In this document: one piece after another, positions 1 to 11,600 of the stretch
Numbering within the stretch: the stretch's first letter is position 1
Layout of the letters: each line of letters opens with the position of its first letter
From: Hyalella azteca
Lineage: Eukaryota > Arthropoda > Malacostraca > Amphipoda > Hyalellidae
Assembly: GCF_000764305.2 (NCBI RefSeq)
Contig: NW_025937347.1
Span: forward strand, 186,001-250,000
DNA: 64,000 nt
Direction: 5' to 3'
Notes under the pieces: generated by a model
Seen by the model: the letters and a program-made list of their open reading frames with translations, nothing else
Told to the model about the DNA's origin: nothing
Databases searched by the model: none
Position numbers and translations under genes: made by a program

Positions 1-10
1 GAACACACTA

Positions 11-89
11 ACCCTAACAAAATTTAGAGTTGCCCCAGCTTCTCGTAATCCAAATCAGAAGCTGCCGCGTCTGTAAATTTTCACTGGGA
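11..89 (-). repeat. Foldback MITE, degenerate copy
   Basis: This is a short imperfect inverted repeat. Its left arm begins ACCCTAACAAAATTTAGAG (from position 11) and its right arm includes CAGAAGCTG and GTAAATTTTC, with a loop of about 12 bases. It matches the reverse complement of the much better preserved element at 39150-39228, including the loop, so it lies in the opposite orientation. It sits just upstream of the acceptor of the first visible exon, and its right end lies about 20 bases from that AG. No coding capacity is seen. The family is inferred to be a non-autonomous DNA element from its structure only. Confidence 0.6.
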
Positions 90-111
90 AATTTTCTTTG
101 TTGACCAACAG

Positions 112-275
112 AGACTTGCCTGAAGACGAGCAGCTGGCCAGCGAGTGGCAGGGTCGCGTGTTGGCCAACCGAGGGCAGCACGAGGAGGCGGTGACGGTGT
201 GGCAGATGTGCCTCAGCCGCGCCTCCACCCACCAGCGGCCGACTCTCTTCCTACTGCTCGCTAGGGGGTACCTCG
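112..275 (+). CDS. TPR-repeat protein, internal exon (first exon in window)
   Basis: This is an internal exon of a gene whose 5' part lies outside the window. It follows a T-rich tract ending TTGACCAACAG and ends at a strong donor, CTCG|GTGAGC. The open frame is 54 codons (113-274) plus one base of the next codon. It encodes ASEWQGRVLANRG followed by QHEEAVTVWQMCLSRA. The G, A, W and C positions fit a 34-residue tetratricopeptide hairpin, a protein-protein interaction scaffold. A second hairpin starts at PTLFLLLARGYL and is completed by the next exon. The exon is much GC-richer than the flanks. The acceptor could instead be two bases later (exon start 114), which would make this intron phase 1 like the others. 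The TPR assignment rests on my reading of the motif. The specific family is not recognised. Confidence 0.75.
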
Positions 276-2092
276 GTGAGCGGCTATTGTCATCTTTATT
301 ATCAGAAATTTTTGATGAATGGTTGTTGTCTGCAGTACTCCTACAGCTGCTTAATTCTTTCTGCATTCCAGGGGATTTACTTATGCTTAATAAGTTATCC
401 CGAACTATTACTGATATTCACATTGTAATCCTCTAATTCCAACGATAGACTGGTTAATACCCATTTAATTTTTTAAACTTTCGCTGAAAATGTGGCAACC
501 TTAAAATACTTCTGCTTGCATTTATTTTCCCTCTGAGGAATTAAATTTATACCTACCTAACGAATTTCTAATAAATGAAAATTGTTTTCAATGGTTATTC
601 ACACTATATAATCTCAATTCTTGCAAGTTTCCACGTGAATCCTTTATGTTGAAGGCGAAAAAAACTTTTCTTTTATGCAAAGCGTTACATTTCCCTTGCT
701 TTGTACGGCCGTTCTAGATGCATCGTTGTCTACGAGTATTAGATTTTTAGCGTTACAGGTACTACATAGTTTGTATAGCATTGCTTGATTAACAATGTTT
801 TGTTTACAAATCACCTGTCCGTGATAAAAGCCTTATAGGACTAGGCTACGAACGAGTTGCGTGGTGATTTTGTGTGAAACAGGACTAAAATCTGCCACAT
901 TTTACAACTAATTTTCTAAACCAGACCGTGATCATTAATTTTTTATTAGATAACAATTTTGACCGATACTCGAATTATATATCAATGTCAATATGTTAGG
1001 GACTAAATAGTTGATTTTTTGCAAGCACGTATACATAAAAAATTTTCTGCGTTGGTGTTATCGCTTATTTAATGTTATTGGATAATGATGAGACTTTGAA
1101 CGACCAGTCCCTACAAGCACGGATCAATAACAATTTTTCTGCGTTGGTGTTATCGCTTATACATTAAATAGTGATGAGACTTTGTACGACCAGTCCCTAT
1201 GGAAGGCGAAGAAGCTCGAGGTTCCTGCTCAGATCGCTCATTCGTTATAGGCTTCACGTGGTGGGCTAGGTAGGGCTTCCTCCATTGCAGCGTCAGTTGA
1301 TCTAAGTTGCTGATGAAGAAGCCTCGATTGCTGAGCCGCTTTCAGTTCTCTAAAGCAGCTCTGGGGCGAGCTGATAAGACTCCTACTTTAGTTCAGTTCA
1401 TCCCAGGCTTTGTGATAATTACTGACACTGACTGCAACCTCAACTCAAAATCTTCCATCTAAATTACGAAAGCTCTTCGCTAAATGTCGTCCACTTTTAC
1501 AATGTATACTCGGCGGCTCAACAACCAGCTAAATAAATATTTGATTTCTTTAGCTGGATCCCTCATTGATTAGGAGATTACAAGTTTACGTATTTTCGTT
1601 AAGGGTATAAGTGAACGGACTAAAATATTAAAACGTGAACACAACTTGATTGGGGTTTTCAGCAGCGCTGTTCAATTAACCCAATTTTTGTTTAGGAGAT
1701 TCTAATATTCTCTTATCAATCTTTCAGCTCATCAGCCTTCCATTCTTACGAGCCGTTTGGACTGTACGATAATTTTATATATTGATGGACCACGAAACAT
1801 AGGAAATGTAAAAATGTGTAAAAAAGATTATGACATTCAGATATGAATGGAAGGTTATCAGACCTAGAAACTGAAGGCTAAAAAGGTTTTCTTGACATTG
1901 CGTTAAAATTAATATCTTCGTAATTGAATATTTTGTATTTTCGAAATTGGTATTATACAACAGTTATGTGTGATGAACTTAAAATATTGAGACGCGCATA
2001 ATTGAATAGCCGTCAGTTCGAAATGAATTAAATTTTTCCTCGGAATCTGACCGCAAACCCTTGGTACTTACCACACACTTTATTATCCGCAG
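276..2092 (+). other. Intron 1 of the TPR gene
   Basis: This is AT-rich DNA between the donor GTGAGC (276) and the acceptor TTATTATCCGCAG (ending 2092). It is phase 1: G from exon 1 plus CA from exon 2 gives GCA, alanine. It contains an imperfect 92-bp tandem duplication (1022-1200). I see no further exon or RNA gene. Confidence 0.65.
1022..1200. repeat. Imperfect tandem duplication, period 92 bp
   Basis: Two adjacent copies start with CAAGCACG at 1022 and 1114. They share TTTTCTGCGTTGGTGTTATC, GATGAGACTTTG and ACGACCAGTCCCTA. The middle part has diverged by small indels. The duplication is intronic and has no coding potential. Confidence 0.8.
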
Positions 2093-2248
2093 CAATGATC
2101 GAAACTGAAAAAGCAAAGCAGTTCTGCAGGATGTGCGTTAGCGAAGCTAATGCCGAGGCTTCGATCTCGTCAGCCGCTGGCAACGAACAAACCACGCAAG
2201 CAACAGCCAGTGGGAACGATGACGTTCCTTTCCAGGAATCTGAACTAG
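2093..2248 (+). CDS. TPR-repeat protein, second visible exon
   Basis: The acceptor CCGCAG is followed by CA, then 51 open codons from 2095, then one base before the donor CTAG|GTAATG (2249). The phases fit both neighbours exactly: G+CA makes Ala with exon 1, and G+AC makes Asp with exon 3. The first residues (AMIETEKAKQFCRMCVSEAN) complete the second TPR-like hairpin begun by exon 1. The rest is a Ser/Ala/Thr/Gln-rich and acidic stretch (including ATASGNDDVPFQESEL) that looks like a flexible linker. Codon composition is balanced and GC-rich against AT-rich flanks. Read without splicing, the frame runs on for ten codons and stops at 2278, so intron retention would truncate the protein. An ATG at 2095 could suggest a start, but the phase match and the TPR continuity favour an internal exon. 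Confidence 0.7.
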
Positions 2249-2353
2249 GTAATGCAAGCTGCAGTGACAGCAATTGTTAATAATTTAATATGTTTTTTTT
2301 TTCTGATAGGTAATGCCAGCTGCAGTGATAGCAATTGTTTATAATTTAATACG
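2247..2353. repeat. Tandem duplication covering the exon 2 donor site
   Basis: About 46 bases starting AGGTAATGC at 2247 recur at 2308 with about four substitutions. Both copies contain AGCTGCAGTGA, GCAATTGTT and ATAATTTAATA. The first copy includes the real donor AG|GTAATG, and the second carries the same AG|GTAATG after a T-rich tract (TTTTTTTTTTCTGATAG). The splice-site region has therefore been duplicated inside the intron. Confidence 0.85.
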
Positions 2354-2406
2354 GTTTTTCTAACGCATAAAATTTTATTGTATATTTTATTATTATATAT
2401 TATTAT

Positions 2407-2433
2407 ATATTTGAAGCTAGACGCTTCAAATAT
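2407..2433. repeat. Perfect 11-bp hairpin in intron 2
   Basis: The arms ATATTTGAAGC (2407-2417) and GCTTCAAATAT (2423-2433) are perfect reverse complements separated by TAGAC. The hairpin follows a run of TATTATATA. No function can be assigned. Confidence 0.8.
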
Positions 2434-3287
2434 TCGCTAGTTTCTATTCGATTGCCTATACACGATTGCATAGGCGAAACTATTGTCTCATACATCACCT
2501 GTGACTGAAAATTCATTTCACTTTTGGAATCATGGAACATGTCATAACTGTCGGTGGGATTAATTTTTAAAATTTACTACTTCTGGATTTAAATTTTATG
2601 CGTATAAATTTTCTTAAATAGCACTTGATTAAACTCCTGTTTAAAATTTAAAGCACGTTGCTTAAGTTAAATTCAATGTTATTTGGAAGCTTGAACGAGA
2701 ATTTGTACAATGAAGATTTCCTTTGCTTTAACATTGCTTACGTTATAAAAGAGAGCGCGACTCTAAAATCTTAGAAATTTTCATCGATCCCCATTTGCTG
2801 GTTGTTACAATAATTTTGAATGGCATGAAAATTTGAATTATTTTAGGCAAAAATGACATATTTTAGACATTGTCTCATCTGACAATGTGATTTAATAAAT
2901 TTACATCTATAGGATGAAATAAGATACCAGAATATGTTGTCTAATATGCAATCAGAATACGAAAGATTACAACATTTTTGTAGTGATACCTGATTTTATA
3001 TCGACAAAAGTGTTTTGGCGAATTACAAGAGCACAGCATATTCGCTCCTAAGGTATGCAAATAAAATTGCTTCAATAATTGACAGCACATAATGTACAGT
3101 GATATAAAAAATACTATATGACTTTAGATTAAAAATTTCATACTCCAGTAAGGTCTTGCTCATAATAACACAAACAATATTTGGTCAAATATTGTTGAAG
3201 GTATAGAGTTAATCGTCCTGCAAGGCTGAGATTAAGGTCATATCATCCACATATAATGGCGAAAGAAATATTTTTGGCACGATACAA

Positions 3288-3695
3288 CTTTTGTGACATT
3301 TTTGAATAAGTGAAGAGATGTAAATTGAAAGAAAAAAAACTTTTTCAACCTTGACACAACTTGGTCTGTCTATAAGTGAAGTAGCGTGATACAGAGATAA
3401 CAAAGAAAATAAATAAAAAAAAACTTTCCGAGTGTTGTGCCAAAACATTGCGATCTGTTTGTATCACACGAGGAGCCAGCCACAAATTTCACTGCAAAAA
3501 CAACGTCACAGCGAAAAGTTTGCGTTCATTAACTATTTATGATAATGAACATTTTCTGCATTCTAGCCAATATCCTGTTGAGGCATCCTTTTGTGGCATT
3601 TTTGAATAAGTGACTATTAAATTGAAAAAAAATCATTTTCAATTTTGACGCAATTTGGTCTGTCTAAAAGTGAAGTTGCGTGATACAGAGATAAC
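3288..3695. repeat. Direct repeat pair, 300-bp spacing
   Basis: Copies at 3288-3401 and 3588-3695 share TTTTTGAATAAGTGA, an A-rich run, TTTGGTCTGTCTA-like sequence and GCGTGATACAGAGATAAC. The second copy lies directly against the polypyrimidine region of the exon 3 acceptor, so the acceptor context may derive from a duplicated segment. Confidence 0.8.
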
Positions 3696-3716
3696 GTTTC
3701 CACTCTCAACATTCAG

Positions 3717-3863
3717 ACAACATCGATGACTGGCCGAGGGGCGATGGTTCAGAAAAGTCTCGGGACGAGCTCGCCAGCTCTGGCACGCGACGCAAGGATC
3801 TCGAGCGCCGCGGTAACTCCGAGACCGCATTGACAGCTCTGCTCACGCTCGCTGGCATTGAGG
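3717..3863 (+). CDS. TPR-repeat protein, third visible exon
   Basis: The borders are strong: acceptor TCTCAACATTCAG|AC and donor GAGG|GTAAGTTCG, a near-consensus 5' splice site. Only one of the three frames is open throughout. It has two leading bases, 48 codons and one trailing base. The product starts NIDDWPRGDGSEKSRDEL and ends GNSETALTALLTLAGIE. The first half continues the polar linker. The last part is the first helix of a third TPR-like hairpin that exon 4 completes. G+AC at the 5' border gives Asp, and G+CG at the 3' border gives Ala. The exon is very GC-rich compared with the AT-rich sequence on either side, which independently marks it as coding. Confidence 0.78.
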
Positions 3864-4454
3864 GTAAGTTCGAGGATTTGTTTATAAATATTTAAACAAA
3901 TCAAATATTTAGTTATTTGAGGCATTATGATGTTGAAGTATGTGGTTATCTGTAGTGCAGATATGTACCAATAGGTGAAATAACACATGAATTTTCAAAT
4001 CAATATAAGGATCTATTTATTCATCGGAATTATTTTTGGTTAATTAATTTTTGGACTCGCCGTAAAGTTACCACATTCAATCGTTTGTTAAGTGGAAAAT
4101 ACGCATGGAAAAATCAATTAATTTTCGAAAATAGGTGTAGGTGCAGTGTTCATCAATAAGCTACAATATTGAAGTTGTTCTTAGGAAGAAAAACGGTCAA
4201 GAATCGTCGGGCGCTAGCCACGAACCAATAAACAGTAACCTGCTCTATCGTTCATTTCGTAAATAAATCGTTTGCGCGTAGACTCATATAAAACCAGCAA
4301 TATAACTAAAAATACTTGCTTGCTTTCTAGTTATCAGTCACAGTTTTCCGATATTGTGACTTATTCCCTTGTCAGTAAATCAACTGTGTGCTTCACAGTT
4401 TTTTAACCAAAAACGCCAGCATTTCTTGAAAAAAAATATGACCATAGTAAATAG

Positions 4455-4799
4455 ATGTCTATTATAATTATAATTATTCAATTTCAACTGAAGGAGACAG
4501 TAATTTTCAAACTGCCAGAAAACAAACAAAAATTAATTAAATTAACTCCCCAAATGGAAATTTTACCTCTCAGTTATGCATTTGGTACATTATTGACTGT
4601 TGCAGTTACATGCAATGTCCCATTGTTGCCAAATGGGACAATGAATGTGAAGCCAAATGTTATCCATGTTACCACAAGCTGGCAGCAACACCGTAATAAA
4701 TTGTTTCGTGAACATAAACATGACATCTTCTGGAAAAATGTTGGCTTAAAGTGTTTACAGAATACTGAAATCGGGCAAAATCAAATGTCACCAATATAG
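4455..4799 (+). CDS. Unassigned open frame inside intron 3
   Basis: There are 114 codons from ATG to TAG, unusually long for such AT-rich DNA. The N-terminal part is low-complexity (a run of Ile). The middle reads LPLSYAFGTLLTVAVTCNVP, then PNGTMNVKPNVIHVTTSWQQ, and the C-terminal part is basic and polar. The hydrophobic middle followed by a Trp-rich segment looks protein-like. A possible acceptor-like AG precedes the informative part (AAGGAGACAG, ending about 4500). I do not recognise the family and see no partner exon with a matching donor. The frame lies within the long intron of the TPR gene on the same strand. It may be a nested gene, a mobile-element remnant or chance. Confidence 0.25.
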   Translation: MSIIIIIIQFQLKETVIFKLPENKQKLIKLTPQMEILPLSYAFGTLLTVAVTCNVPLLPNGTMNVKPNVIHVTTSWQQHRNKLFREHKHDIFWKNVGLKCLQNTEIGQNQMSPI

Positions 4800-5640
4800 G
4801 ACGTCGCCACATAGCAATATTGCGGTAAAATGTTGCTTAAAAATCAACTGTCGTAATGTATCTGAACATTGATTTTTTCAATCACAAGCCCATCGATAGA
4901 ATGTGATTTTATTCTATCATGATCTGTGAACGATGCATTCTATCATTCAATCTATGATCTCATTTCATTCCTTGTAGTTATCTGGTCTTTGTTTTAACAG
5001 GTTCGTACCATAAAGTCAGGTTTTATCGAAAGGCATCATTAAAATTGGAAAATTTAGTTTATATATTTAATCAAGATGTTCAACATTAAGTTAGTTGAAT
5101 TCATTTAAAATTAAATGCTAATAATACTCGTATAATAACGAACCTCATTTTCCAGCGTCTATAGTTAAAGTTTTTTCATCGACATCTCGTTGTTAGAATG
5201 GCATTAGATAATGAGGAGGTTCATCAGCCAAAATAGACTCCTTGTATACCTGTAGCTCTGACGTGGTTAATACAACAGAGTGGATGATGAATATGGAGAA
5301 TTTGACTGAATTTGACATAGACTATCCATCTGCATGGCTGGGTTCGTACGTAGATGATTAGAATTTTGAGGATATTTTACTACGTCGTCGTAACGTTGAT
5401 TTTTGTTATTTAATTTCCCATTAAGTAGGCATAGATGCGATTTATTTTAATGAATTATTCATCAGTGAATCTAGTAATCAATCAAAAACAAGATATTTGG
5501 TTTCTTTTCGCGTGTTGAGTAAACTTGAATATTGCAACTGAAGTGTGTTGTTTAATGACACTATATCTGTATTTCTCAAGCAGTAGTAAAAAGTTGTAGT
5601 AAAAGTAGTCTCAATTAAATGTTTGAAGTAGTAGTAAAAG

Positions 5641-5670
5641 TCACATTGGAATGACTTTATTCCAATGTGA
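5641..5670. repeat. Perfect 12-bp hairpin
   Basis: TCACATTGGAAT and ATTCCAATGTGA flank a 6-base loop. A third copy of the arm, TCACATTGGAA, follows at about 5694 after TTCCAATTCCAATTCC. This is a local inverted and direct repeat cluster with no assigned role. Confidence 0.8.
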
Positions 5671-5897
5671 CCAAGTTCCAATTCCAATTCCAAGTCACAT
5701 TGGAACACAATTTATTTGCGCAAATACCCTTGCGATTAACAATTATTGCGTACGATTCATCGCGTAGAAGGCGATTAGAGAATGGAGGCTATCAACCGTG
5801 GGAGTTATTAATTAGTAAAATATTATTGGAAGCTACTTGTTATTATGACGCTGCATTTTTTACTCGACAATAATTCTGCTCAAAATCAGTGAGATTG

Positions 5898-5953
5898 TTG
5901 GGCGGTTAAGTACAGTGGAGATTGGTGCAGTGAGTATCGTGTTCGATACCCGC
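5898..5953 (+). repeat. Degenerate tRNA-derived (SINE-like) unit
   Basis: TTGGGCGGTTAAGT resembles a tRNA A box, and CGTGTTCGATACCCGC about 30 bases later resembles a B box (GGTTCGANTCC). The spacing is tRNA-like, but no cloverleaf can be drawn. The A-box wording (GGGCGGTTAAG) is shared with the second unit of the SINE at 23340-23500, which suggests a common family. No 3' tail is obvious. Confidence 0.35.
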
Positions 5954-8216
5954 AGCAAGCTATAAGAATTCTGCAATGTTAAGAATTGTCGACAGGTCTA
6001 ATGGCATTATCTGCAACGCTGACACCGCGAATATTATTATTAATATGACTAATGAAAAAATTAATAATTTCTTGACTCAGTTTTCATCAAATTTTGACTC
6101 GCATTTTGAAATTGGAAGCTTACTTCGTGGTGTTCCAGTAGCAATCTACAAATTCACTTGGAGAAATTTCCTATTAAATATTATAAAATTTTCTTATTAT
6201 GTATTATAATATTATAATAATTAGTAGAATATTATAATATATATTGTTGAATGTACTGCGACGCTGGATTCTTGTACACACAATAGTATTGATGCTTGAA
6301 TTGTTCATGTCAGCGAGTGAGTGCAAAGACAGCGATATCGGTCATGTAGGATTTAAGAAGACAGGTGCCACTGACCGTGAAACGGCGTTTGTTGAATTTA
6401 TGCAATAAGCTTGCAAGTCCTTTAGACAACGCTAAAAGTTTTTTTTCGTCTTGCTCAAGAAAAGACCGCCACGTTGCTCGGTCTTGAACTATAGTTGCTC
6501 TCAAGTCACAGCGTCCGGATCTGAAATCCGTTCTTTTTCGTCATCTCAACATTTAGATATATGCGGAGAAATTCATCTTTTCAAGACTGGCCGGGTATAT
6601 CCATTCAAAGTACAACCCACAAAATTAATGCCACAGATATTTTGGCTAGTGGTGGGAACTATAATCAAAATGTGGCTAGCATCTTTTAATCTCAAAGTGG
6701 CCACATCTGGACTATTGTTAGTTAATCCCGAGACATTTTTTCACATCTTTTAACAGCTAACAAATCGCGAAGTACAAGCGTACATACATCACAACAGGAT
6801 AAAAATTGTACTACAATAAGAGAAATACAGTAGATTGCAGTACCGTGCGTTATCCCTGCGTTAGAGTCAGTCTGGTGCGCAGATTATAATCTAACAATTA
6901 ATTCGTTTAATTATTCATTTTCTCATATAAACTTTTATATTTATGAGGATATACTTAAGTAAAGTTTTTAAGGCAAATTGTTGCATTTCAAAGAAATGTA
7001 ACACAAATTAAGTCACATTGTTTCTTTATCTGTTACTTTTAATTACAAATTTACCCTCGGGAAAATGTTACCATTGCTAAAATAGAAGAGCTAGCAAGGT
7101 GAAATTCTGACAGAAGGAATAATTGATACAACAACATGCCGAGCTCAACTCTTGATTATTCATCATAAGACAGAAATACTTTCTTCACTCCGGCCAACAA
7201 AACATAAAATTTCAAGTAGGCAAAATTTGCCTGCAAGTTCTGTCGGAATTTCGATTTGACCTTCGCCATGTACGAGAAAAGGACTTAATTCTGCTCACGA
7301 CAGTATTCCTACGAGCGCAATTGCCTATTTGTACTGGACTGTACTCCCGTGTTTTAATAAAGAATTTAAAGCGACATGAAACTTGCAGTGCGCTGCTTAA
7401 GCCCGCTCAAATTTTCTCAGACCTGAGAACTTTGCGAAGAATATTAATTGGCAGTTATATAAAATGTTGGAAGAATACAATCTTGGATCTAAGTCATGCT
7501 AAATTTATACAATACATTAGTGGGACAGATGGGAGGAAATTATACTAAGGAATCGAGAGAGAATAGTTCTTCTGATCACCGATGCCTGATTTCTGGATAA
7601 TTGGACTTCCTTTTATCATGAATTCAAAAAGTATTTAAAATTATTGGGCCAATCGCAATAAGTGTTATGGGAATGTCGGAGCCTGAACAAAAGTGCGGTA
7701 ATTTTCGAAATTTAAAAGAATTACCAAAAATAATATATATAAGGTATGCATCAGAAAGTGTGAGTGCTTATTCATAGCTATTATATAGTTATTACTCATT
7801 TATCTATGCATATTTATTATACATAGTTATTATTAATTTGTCTGACCAGACAAAATAGAGTAGTGAGAAGTCACAATCAAAAACGCAAAGGATTCATCAT
7901 AATTTTTTGTCTGCTAAGTGTGGGTAGATAATTTGCCCAGTGATTGCTCAAAATCATAGTGGTAATAACTTACCGCGGTAGTACCTCAGAATCGCAGACT
8001 TAAGAAATTACAGGTAATGTCTCAAAATTACCACGGTAATGACTTATAAGTAATTGCTAAATTACCGTGCTAATAATTTGTCGGTACTAGGTACTTCAAA
8101 ATCATCATCGTAAGCACTTACCAATTCGTATGAATTCAATGTGGTAACGACTTACCAGTCGTTACCACTAAAAATCGCCGTGACAGAGAATAAAAAATAA
8201 TTATTAAAAATGATTA

Positions 8217-8249
8217 ATCACCTCGGTGATTTTTAATCGCCGAGGTGGT
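8217..8249. repeat. Imperfect 15-bp hairpin
   Basis: ATCACCTCGGTGATT (8217-8231) and AATCGCCGAGGTGGT (8235-8249) pair with two mismatches around a 3-base loop. The hairpin closes a stretch of degenerate TTACC/GGTAA repeats (about 7930-8160). Confidence 0.6.
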
Positions 8250-8446
8250 GACCTAACGGCAATAGCTAAAGAACGTACTAAAGACTATCCAATAATGGTG
8301 AAAATCAACCTGGCAATTAATTAATTGCTAAAACAAAAAATCTTAGTAATTTGGACCAAGTTATACATATTATACCTTTATAATCGGTATATAGAAAATT
8401 TTTCACTTATTTATATATATATATATATTTGGATATAATATACAAC

Positions 8447-8612
8447 CCTTCAGCAGAGCCAGGCCATAAAGTTTGTCTTACGTCAACCAGAGCCAAAACG
8501 AGGATTGGTTTCCTTGTCAATGGGCCAATCAGGCGACCAGGGCGAGTCCTACGGGCCTCTTGAATTTTACGCAATTCGAGAAGTCAGTGAGAAACAGCCT
8601 CTATAATTCGTC
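8447..8612. other. GC-richer island, unassigned
   Basis: This is a distinctly GC-richer block in AT-rich intron. A plus-strand frame is open for about 50 codons (QQSQAIKFVLRQPEPKRG, then LVSLSMGQSGDQGESYGP). A minus-strand frame is also open (including RPGRLIGPLTRKPIL). No convincing splice borders flank it, so I cannot decide between an exon relic, a mobile-element fragment and chance. Confidence 0.25.
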
Positions 8613-11600
8613 GTATTGAAGGATATGTCAATTAATAACTATTTATGGAGGCCAGCCTCTCGGTTTCTACTGACCCAATATTGAGACATATTGCGGTCGC
8701 TGTCTTCAAACGATGGTCTGGTTGACTCGGTGAGAAAAATTTAGAACCGTAGAATGATTATTATCAAGGGCTCTCAATGGCAAATTTTCAGTCCAAGTCC
8801 AGACTCATATTCATTTTACGGTATTGTAGATTATTAAAAGCTGGGAGATACTGCGTTGAAAATAAATATGATGCTAAATTGTTATAGAAAATAATCATCT
8901 GGTCGAAGAGTTTGATATTTTAAGAAAAGTTTGATATTTTAAGGGTTCGTCTTACATTAGTAGTAAAAAATTTATCGCCACCATCTTACCGACGTAAAGG
9001 AACGGGAAGTTCAGGGATTAATCCTGTTAAGTCGAAACTGTCTTTTGACCGTTTAATGGTAAGAAAAATGTAACAAATGGGCTTAATTTAGCCTAATTTT
9101 TTAAGGAGGGGAGAGGGGAACACAGAATATTGTTGATAACTTTCAGATTAGAGTGTATTAATACAACTCATAGTGCAGTGTACACATTTGTATTTTCAAA
9201 CTTTAAAACGAGCCGTCAAATTGTTATGAATTAATGTAGTATGAACTTTATCACGACGAACTTCATGATTCACTCCTATTAGGTTTCTGTAAATATAATG
9301 ATTGATGAATGGAAAAAAAATGTGATTGGAGTCTTGCTTCGGAAGATACGCCGTTATTTTATTATCATTTAAGTTCAAGTAGGCAGTTCATTATAGCGAG
9401 GTCATTGAAAAATACGCATGGCATAATTATGAACGGTTTGCGTGTCGGTAGGATGCGCCAAACTGAGAACATACTGTGATATACAATTCATAAAAGTGAA
9501 CTAAAACGTAATCTAAATAGCTACCAATCGATTATTCGAAGAAAAACTGTTAAAATCATGTAAATTTGGCAACAAACAGTCAAGTGATACTGAGAAATGG
9601 ATATTTAGCTGATATATACCTTGTCTTCTTATCTTGTCTGCAATAAGAATAACTGCACTTGTGTTTGTGTTCGTCAAGACTTCCATTGCTCTAAAAGATT
9701 TGCAGGTGTTGGTTCAAAGTGCAAAGCTTTATAAATTGTGTAAAAAATTCATGATGATCTTTGATCGGTCAGAAGGATGAACGATATTCAAATTATTATA
9801 ATAATAATTGAGGCGCGTTCGAAACTGTCATTGGCAGTCCAGAAATTTTTGAAACCAGCAGTAGTCCGAAAAATTCTGTACAGGAAAATTTCTTGACTGG
9901 TTCCTGGGAAATGAAACTTCAACTATATGAATCATAAGATTCGAACCACCGCTAAATCTGTTATCGCTTATGAATAAATTATCAGTTAAAGGCTAAATAT
10001 TTCAGTCCACACTAACTTGGAAAAAGATTTCATTCATCTATTGAATTGAAATGTTCAAATACGAACAAAGTTTACAAAACCAAAAATCTCCACGTTGGCC
10101 ATTTGAATGTCCATTTAATCGAAATAAATGAACTCATATTATGTTATTGTCTCTATGAAATCGATATCAGTGGGACACATCGTTGAAGTGTAGAGTAAAG
10201 AAGGCAAATTGATAATGTTTGGAGCTTTTTTTGTAGTGCATTTCACATTCTATTCAGATCTAAGATATTTCTTAATTAATAAGCAGTATAAAATTTTTTT
10301 GCTCAAGTTTATAAGAATAGGTGAGGAAATTCTTTGTTGTTGAAAAATTATACGGTTTATTGAAAGAGAGTGAGACTAATTGAGCAGGTAAGCAATCATG
10401 CAAAATTTTGCTCAATATCTGCTTGCCTGCCCATGCACCCTGCTCTCCTGAACAGTTAGGCGTTCCTGTGTCGCAGCGATTTTAACATTTTACACTCTAC
10501 CTCTGGCGATAAAAATTTAAAAATCATAGAATTCAAACTTTTAAACGAAAACCTCGCTTAAGTCTCATTCACAATTTTCATGCCTGTCAATCTTCACAAA
10601 TTGCCTGTTAATCCACTGGTTTTTGCGATACGGTTTCAATAAGTGATAAGGAGTGACCAGATCTCCCATATGTCAATTTGGTTGTCTCATTTGTAATATT
10701 TTTATTCTTGAAGTTTGAACCGATTATGAAGATGGTATCTGAAAGGGTCTTAGTTAGAAAATTATGAATTTATTTGAAAAAAATACACGAAAACAATTTC
10801 TTTCGTTGTCATTGGGACTTATACTGGGGCATGTTTGGTGTGACTTATTATTAAGTGCTTCAGTATATTGTTGTTACTTGTTTGGATTTAAGTTAACAAC
10901 TAATGAAGCGAAAGGAACATCGGTTCAAACATACATCAAAAATATCGGTTGGACATTTTATGTCTTTGGTTGACCTAAATTCAATCAAAATGGCACTAGC
11001 ATTTTTGACGTTTTGACAGTGCAGTCAGTTAAGGGCAAAAGATGTTGATGCCGAAAAAAGTCAATCGATACAGGTTTTGATCTTCTTGCTCACATACTGT
11101 ATTAGACAAAAATTTAGCTTACACTTATAAAAATGGATATGTAAAACTGTTCCAATAGAGACACTTTCTACGTGCTTTTTCCTGGACAAACTGGGTCAGA
11201 TGCCACAAGATAAAAAAAGATGCATTGCTATTTGAAAAAAATCTCGCCCATTTCTTTGAGTGTACAGTGACAGTCTTGCACAGCCGCATGGCAGAAAAAC
11301 GATAGCAATTTTTTTCATATACTGAAGCTTTCAGAATAATTTATGAGAGACGCGACTGATTACTGAATCTCTTAGAAACCGGAGTACACATAGCGGGGAA
11401 CATGTGCTGCTGAAATAAAATTGAGGGTTCTCGCAATTTTCAATAAGTTAGCTGAGAGAGTTGTTAACTTAATACATAATTCAACAGTGAAATAATGACG
11501 ACCAACACTTCCACAAATAATTTATTTCAGATATCGCCAATGATTACCATATTGTTGAAATTCAAACGGCAATATAGATATGGTATAGATGATTTTAGAT

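Larger units (their letters stand above)
2249..3716 (+). other. Intron 2 of the TPR gene
   Basis: This AT-rich intron runs from GTAATG (2249) to CTCTCAACATTCAG (ending 3716) and is phase 1. It contains the duplicated donor, a perfect hairpin (2407-2433) and a diverged direct repeat of about 110 bp (3288-3401 and 3588-3695). The second repeat copy ends about 20 bases before the acceptor. I see no other gene in it. Confidence 0.65.

Noticed and set aside
98..436. The full 112-codon frame around the first exon
   Set aside because: Only 112-275 is exonic. The frame starts at a TTG in the intron and continues past a strong GTGAGC donor into AT-rich intron.
9930..9950. B-box-like sequence on the minus strand (GGTTCGAATC)
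   Set aside because: There is no A box at a plausible distance, so it is probably chance.
10764..10973. Hydrophobic 69-codon frame resembling a receptor membrane segment
   Set aside because: Hydrophobic peptides are expected from T-rich DNA. No further segments or splice sites support a receptor gene.
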